Assembly (NCBI RefSeq): GCF_003946865.1
Contig: NZ_QXTH01000001.1
Span: 248,001 to 312,000, forward strand
Reading direction: 5' to 3'
DNA: 64,000 nucleotides
Source of the DNA: Antribacter gilvus
GTDB taxonomy: Bacteria > Actinomycetota > Actinomycetes > Actinomycetales > Cellulomonadaceae
This document shows, piece after piece, positions 60,823 to 64,000 of this stretch. Position 1 is the first letter of the stretch; every line of letters begins with the position of its first letter. A program made the translations under genes and the position numbers. The notes under the pieces are model-generated. The model made no database searches, was not told where the DNA came from, and saw nothing but the letters and a program-made list of their open reading frames with translations.

Positions 60823-62285
60823 GCATCCACGATGGAAGAGACGAGTGGGCGACGTCCGACGAGGGCGCGGCGGTGTCCGCGGGACTGCAGGGACTGGCGG
60901 CCGAGATGGAGGCCGGCGGCGCTGAGGAGAACCTGATCGGCGGCCTGGGCGCGATGCGTACCCGTGTGCGTCGTCGGCGCGTGCTCAAGCAGGGCGCGAT
61001 CGGAGCGGGCACCCTCGCCTTCGTGGGGCTCCTCGCGATCGGTGCGTCGCAGGCCGTGGTCTGGGACCGCACGGACCCGGTCGCGCCGGCGGTGACGCCC
61101 AGCCCGGAGCCGACGCCGACGCCGACGATGGTGCCCGAGCCGAGTCCCTCCCCGGAGGTGAGCTCGTCCCCGACGGCCATCCCCTGGGACGTGACCGTGC
61201 AGTACGAGGCGGGCTACCGGACCGCCGGGTGGCCCGAGTCGGCCGGCGTCGTGTGCGGGATGCCGGTCGCGGACCTGGCCTCCACGACCGCGGCGCTCAG
61301 CCTGGCCACGACGGGGAGCCTGGAGCCGCGCCCGCACGGGGAAGGGTCGGGCTGGCAGCTGCCGGTCCGGATCACGCTGGCGTCGGGCGAGCCGCAGCTT
61401 GTCGGCGAGCCGCTCCTCCTGTGGGCGCAGGACGGCGTGGTGGTCGACATGTCCGAGGGCTGGCACGACTGCGGGATCGACATCCCGGCTGCGCTCGCCA
61501 CCGACCCGGTGTGGGAGGGCGTCGCGACGTCGCCCAGCTACACGACCTGCCGTCCTGAGACCCAGGACCCGGAGGCCTGGTACCAGGTCTACGACAACGA
61601 GCGGCCCGCTGGGCGGTTCGAGGTGCGTGCGGCGACGGTGTTCGACTTCGACGGGGACGGCGTGATGGGCCTGGTCGTCAGCGACGCGATCGAGGTGACC
61701 CTGACCGACGGCGTCGGGACCCGGGCCGCCGAGGCCACCGGGCAGCCGTCCGCAGAGGGCCCCGCCCAGCCGGCCTACGTTCCTGCCTGGCTCGCGGGCG
61801 GCCCTTTCGAGTGCGGGTCTCCGATCGTGGACCTGGCGGGCCGGGCGGCGGGCGGCGGACCCGTCCTGGGCATCGACGAGGACAACTTCCTCGGGGTTCC
61901 CCTCCGCAGCCTGGCGACGAGGGTGTACCGGGGTGGCGTGCCGCTCGACGGGTACGCACCGCACGCACAGATCGCGTGGGCGAAGGACGGGCAGGTGGTC
62001 GCGTTCGGGCCCGCGCCGTCGGGTCCGCAGGAGCGGCTCACCGCCCGAGAGCCGGGTCAGTACGCGCAGACCACGACGGACGTGACGGCCGTCGCAACCT
62101 GCACCGCGGGCGCGACGCAGCACGACGCGCTCCCGCCGGGCCGCTACCAGGCGGTGGTGTACCTGCCGGTGAACGCCACGGAGGCCTACGACCCGGCGAC
62201 CGCCGTCTGGGCAGTGAGCATCCTCTGGGAGGTGGACCTGGGGGCGGACGGCACCGTCACTCTCGTCAGCGGGCAGGCCGTGTAG
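60819..62285 (+). CDS. Single-pass membrane protein paired with ECF sigma copy 1 (putative anti-sigma/sensor)
   Basis: 488 aa. A cytoplasmic head of ~60 residues (MSIHDGRDEWATSDEGAAV ... GAMRTRVRRRRVLKQGAI), a membrane helix about 62-80 (GTLAFVGLLAIGASQAVV), then a Pro/Thr/Ser linker and a large extracytoplasmic region. That region has paired cysteines in two repeated blocks (VVCGMPVADLA ... and FECGSPIVDLA ...). No zinc-anti-sigma H-x3-C-x2-C motif is seen, so inhibition of the sigma factor is an inference from coupling and topology. Confidence 0.65.
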   Translation: MSIHDGRDEWATSDEGAAVSAGLQGLAAEMEAGGAEENLIGGLGAMRTRVRRRRVLKQGAIGAGTLAFVGLLAIGASQAVVWDRTDPVAPAVTPSPEPTPTPTMVPEPSPSPEVSSSPTAIPWDVTVQYEAGYRTAGWPESAGVVCGMPVADLASTTAALSLATTGSLEPRPHGEGSGWQLPVRITLASGEPQLVGEPLLLWAQDGVVVDMSEGWHDCGIDIPAALATDPVWEGVATSPSYTTCRPETQDPEAWYQVYDNERPAGRFEVRAATVFDFDGDGVMGLVVSDAIEVTLTDGVGTRAAEATGQPSAEGPAQPAYVPAWLAGGPFECGSPIVDLAGRAAGGGPVLGIDEDNFLGVPLRSLATRVYRGGVPLDGYAPHAQIAWAKDGQVVAFGPAPSGPQERLTAREPGQYAQTTTDVTAVATCTAGATQHDALPPGRYQAVVYLPVNATEAYDPATAVWAVSILWEVDLGADGTVTLVSGQAV

Positions 62286-62360
62286 ATCCGCCGCACAACG
62301 TTCCGGCGCCGCGGCGCGTCATGCTGGGTATGACGACGAACGCGAGCGCGGGAGGTGGCG

Positions 62361-62936
62361 GTGGCCGGCTGGCAGGACGAGCTGGGTGACCTCATGGCCA
62401 CCCGCGGCCCCGCACTGGTCCGGTATGCGCAGATGCTGTGCGGGGACCGCGCCCAGGCGGAAGACCTGGTCCAGGACGCCCTGGTGAAGGTCTTCTCCCG
62501 CCTGCGCGGGCCCGGGGCGCGAACCCCAGGGGCCGTCCCCGGCGTCGCCGTCCACGACCTCGAGGCGGCCGGGATCACGAGCGCGGAGGCGTACGTGCGG
62601 CGCACCATCCTCACGCTCTACCTGGACGGCTACCGCCGCCGGCAGCGATTCCGGATCCTGCGGCCGCTCCTGGCCGAGCCGGGCCACGCGCCGTCCGCCG
62701 AGGGCGCCGCGTCGGCCCGGGCGGACGTCACCGCAGCACTCGCGCGGCTGGCGCCGAGACAGCGGGCCTGCGCGGTGCTCCGGTACTTCGACGACCTCAC
62801 GGTGCCCCAGATCTCCGAGGCGCTGGGCATCGCCCAGGGCACGATCAAGCGCTACCTCGCAGAGGCGACGGCACAGCTCCAGGAGTCGCTGCGCATCGAC
62901 GACACACCCAGCCCCGAAGGGAGGGCCGCACGATGA
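62361..62936 (+). CDS. ECF sigma factor (SigE/SigM-like), copy 2
   Basis: 191 aa, paralogue of the gene at 60250. Region 2 is YAQMLCGDRAQAEDLVQDALVKV; region 4 is LAPRQRACAVLRYFDDLTVPQISEALGIAQGTIKRYL. Both end in EGRAAR. The GTG 62361 follows GGGAGG at 62350-62355; GTG 62355 would lie in the ribosome site. It overlaps its partner by 4 bp. Confidence 0.9.
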   Translation: MAGWQDELGDLMATRGPALVRYAQMLCGDRAQAEDLVQDALVKVFSRLRGPGARTPGAVPGVAVHDLEAAGITSAEAYVRRTILTLYLDGYRRRQRFRILRPLLAEPGHAPSAEGAASARADVTAALARLAPRQRACAVLRYFDDLTVPQISEALGIAQGTIKRYLAEATAQLQESLRIDDTPSPEGRAAR

Positions 62937-64000
62937 ACCGCCAGCATGACGAGTGGTCCGACCCGACGGCGGGTCTCCTGAGCCGAGCGATGCACGAGGC
63001 AGCGGACGAGATGCCGGAGACAGACCTGTACACGACCGCGTTCGAGAGGGTGCGGGGGCGCGTGCGCCGCCGTCGGGCCGCGAAGGTGGGCGGCCTCGGG
63101 GCCGTGTCCCTCGCCGTGGCCGGGGCGCTCGCCGTGGGCGCGTCGTCGATCCTGCCGGACCGGACCGAGCCCGTCGTCCCCGCGACGCCGACGCCGTCCG
63201 TGACTGCGCCGGACCCGTCGGACGGAGCGATCCGCGAGGGCCACACGCCCGGCTGGCTGGCCGGGACCGGCCTGACCTGCGGCATGCCCGAGGCCGACCT
63301 GGCCGCGGTGGCCGGGGCCGGCGAGTACTCCCTCGACGTCACGGGCAACCTGACCGCGACAGCGACCTACGACGGCTCCACGCCGTGGGCGTACCGGTAC
63401 GCGCTGCCTGTCGGCCTCACGGCTCCGGTGGACCTCGGCGACCCCGTGATCACCCCGGTCCTGGTCTGGAGCGTCGACGGACGGGTCGTCGACCTCGGGG
63501 ACGACCGGGCGGGCGCCGAGCCGTTCGGGCAGACCCCGTCCGACCGGTACAACGGCGCGGTCGGCGACGTCGTCTCCGGGTGTGCCGTGGAGGGCGCGGC
63601 CGGCACGCTGGGGGACGGCTCGTACCAGGTGCGCGCGCTGACGCTGGTGCACCCGATCAGCGGGGCGGATCCCGAGCTCGCGGTGAGCGACCCCGTGGAG
63701 CTGGTCGTCGAGGGCGGGCAGGTGTACCAGCAGGGGCTCGCCTCCGGCATCCCGATGCCGGTGGAGTTCGAGGTCCCGCCGGACGCCCGTGGCCGGAGCG
63801 AGGACGTGGGACAGCTGGTCAGCGCGTCGCTCGTGGACCGGTCGGGCGACCGTCCGCAGGACGTGACCTTTGTCGACTCGCCGCCCGCCGACGGCGGCAC
63901 CTACCGCATCGAGGCGCGCTGCACCTCGACGGACCCGGCGGACGTGGTGACGTTCCAGCCGTTCGCGGGAGACGCGATCGCCGGGGGCGACAGCGACGGC
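62933..64000 (+). CDS. Membrane partner of ECF sigma copy 2, truncated by the window
   Basis: At least 356 codons, open at the right edge. Same plan as the 60819 gene: a hydrophilic head with DEWSDPTAGLLSRAMHEAADEM, a basic stretch RGRVRRRRAAKVGG, a membrane helix (LGAVSLAVAGALAVGASSIL) and an extracytoplasmic part with LTCGMPEADLAAVAG and further cysteines. The shared CGMP-x-ADLA motif shows the two partners are paralogues. Role as anti-sigma or sensor inferred. Confidence 0.65.
   Translation, partial: MNRQHDEWSDPTAGLLSRAMHEAADEMPETDLYTTAFERVRGRVRRRRAAKVGGLGAVSLAVAGALAVGASSILPDRTEPVVPATPTPSVTAPDPSDGAIREGHTPGWLAGTGLTCGMPEADLAAVAGAGEYSLDVTGNLTATATYDGSTPWAYRYALPVGLTAPVDLGDPVITPVLVWSVDGRVVDLGDDRAGAEPFGQTPSDRYNGAVGDVVSGCAVEGAAGTLGDGSYQVRALTLVHPISGADPELAVSDPVELVVEGGQVYQQGLASGIPMPVEFEVPPDARGRSEDVGQLVSASLVDRSGDRPQDVTFVDSPPADGGTYRIEARCTSTDPADVVTFQPFAGDAIAGGDSDG

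Overview
This is a high-GC actinobacterial chromosome segment. Mycothiol synthase (mshD), the HAD phosphatase/ssd/tad pilus block, a MutT1-type Nudix-phosphatase beside ppk1, GTG starts and ATGA/GTGA stop-start overlaps all point to Actinomycetota. The layout resembles Micrococcales such as Promicromonosporaceae; that placement is inference. No rRNA, tRNA or CRISPR array was seen.

Left part (1-13 kb), housekeeping: the 3' end of a sugar MFS transporter, a DUF47 regulator with a PiT phosphate permease, and convergent to them ppk1-mutT1. Then come mshD, acetyl-CoA synthetase, an Old Yellow Enzyme homologue, a GNAT acetyltransferase, an HAD phosphatase and the start of a tad/Flp pilus operon (ssd, tadA, a fused tadB-tadC gene, a DUF4244 pilin, tadE-like and tadG-like genes; resumed at 27.4-30.1 kb).

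A 13.08-kb integrated element (14306-27387) splits tadA between Walker A and Walker B. A large serine integrase lies at its right end, and both junctions carry a 15-bp core with one mismatch. Its genes include a winged-helix replication-type protein, a DUF2637 membrane protein, an excisionase-like protein and several small unknowns. It also has a 420-aa unknown protein, twin large stem-loops, a Cof-type phosphatase, a three-gene XRE-DUF5753/DUF6879/64-aa module, and a GIY-YIG restriction enzyme with C5 methyltransferase and Vsr. There are no virion or conjugation genes, so it looks like a defence-bearing integrative element. Precise excision would rebuild a 393-codon tadA frame.

30-39 kb: a small conserved gene, an alpha/beta hydrolase, a DUF1998 helicase, a DUF6457 protein, a MoeA-MobA fusion for molybdenum cofactor, a VOC protein, and a small accessory patch (HTH protein, extra peptide deformylase, 5'-truncated TPR gene).

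38-60 kb is a nitrogen-oxide block. Respiratory narGHJI with a narK runs leftward. Divergently, a second narK, an assimilatory nitrate reductase and its FAD/[2Fe-2S] partner run rightward. After a secreted CBM32/beta-helix protein come nirB, nirD, a siroheme methyltransferase and an NnaR-like HemD/winged-helix regulator. The assimilatory nitrate reductase gene carries three in-frame palindromic insertions, one of them between the third and fourth Fe-S cysteines. Related hairpins lie in nearby intergenic gaps. This is the most unusual sequence feature I found.

The right end (60.2-64 kb) has two tandem ECF sigma factor/membrane-protein pairs; the last gene runs off the window.
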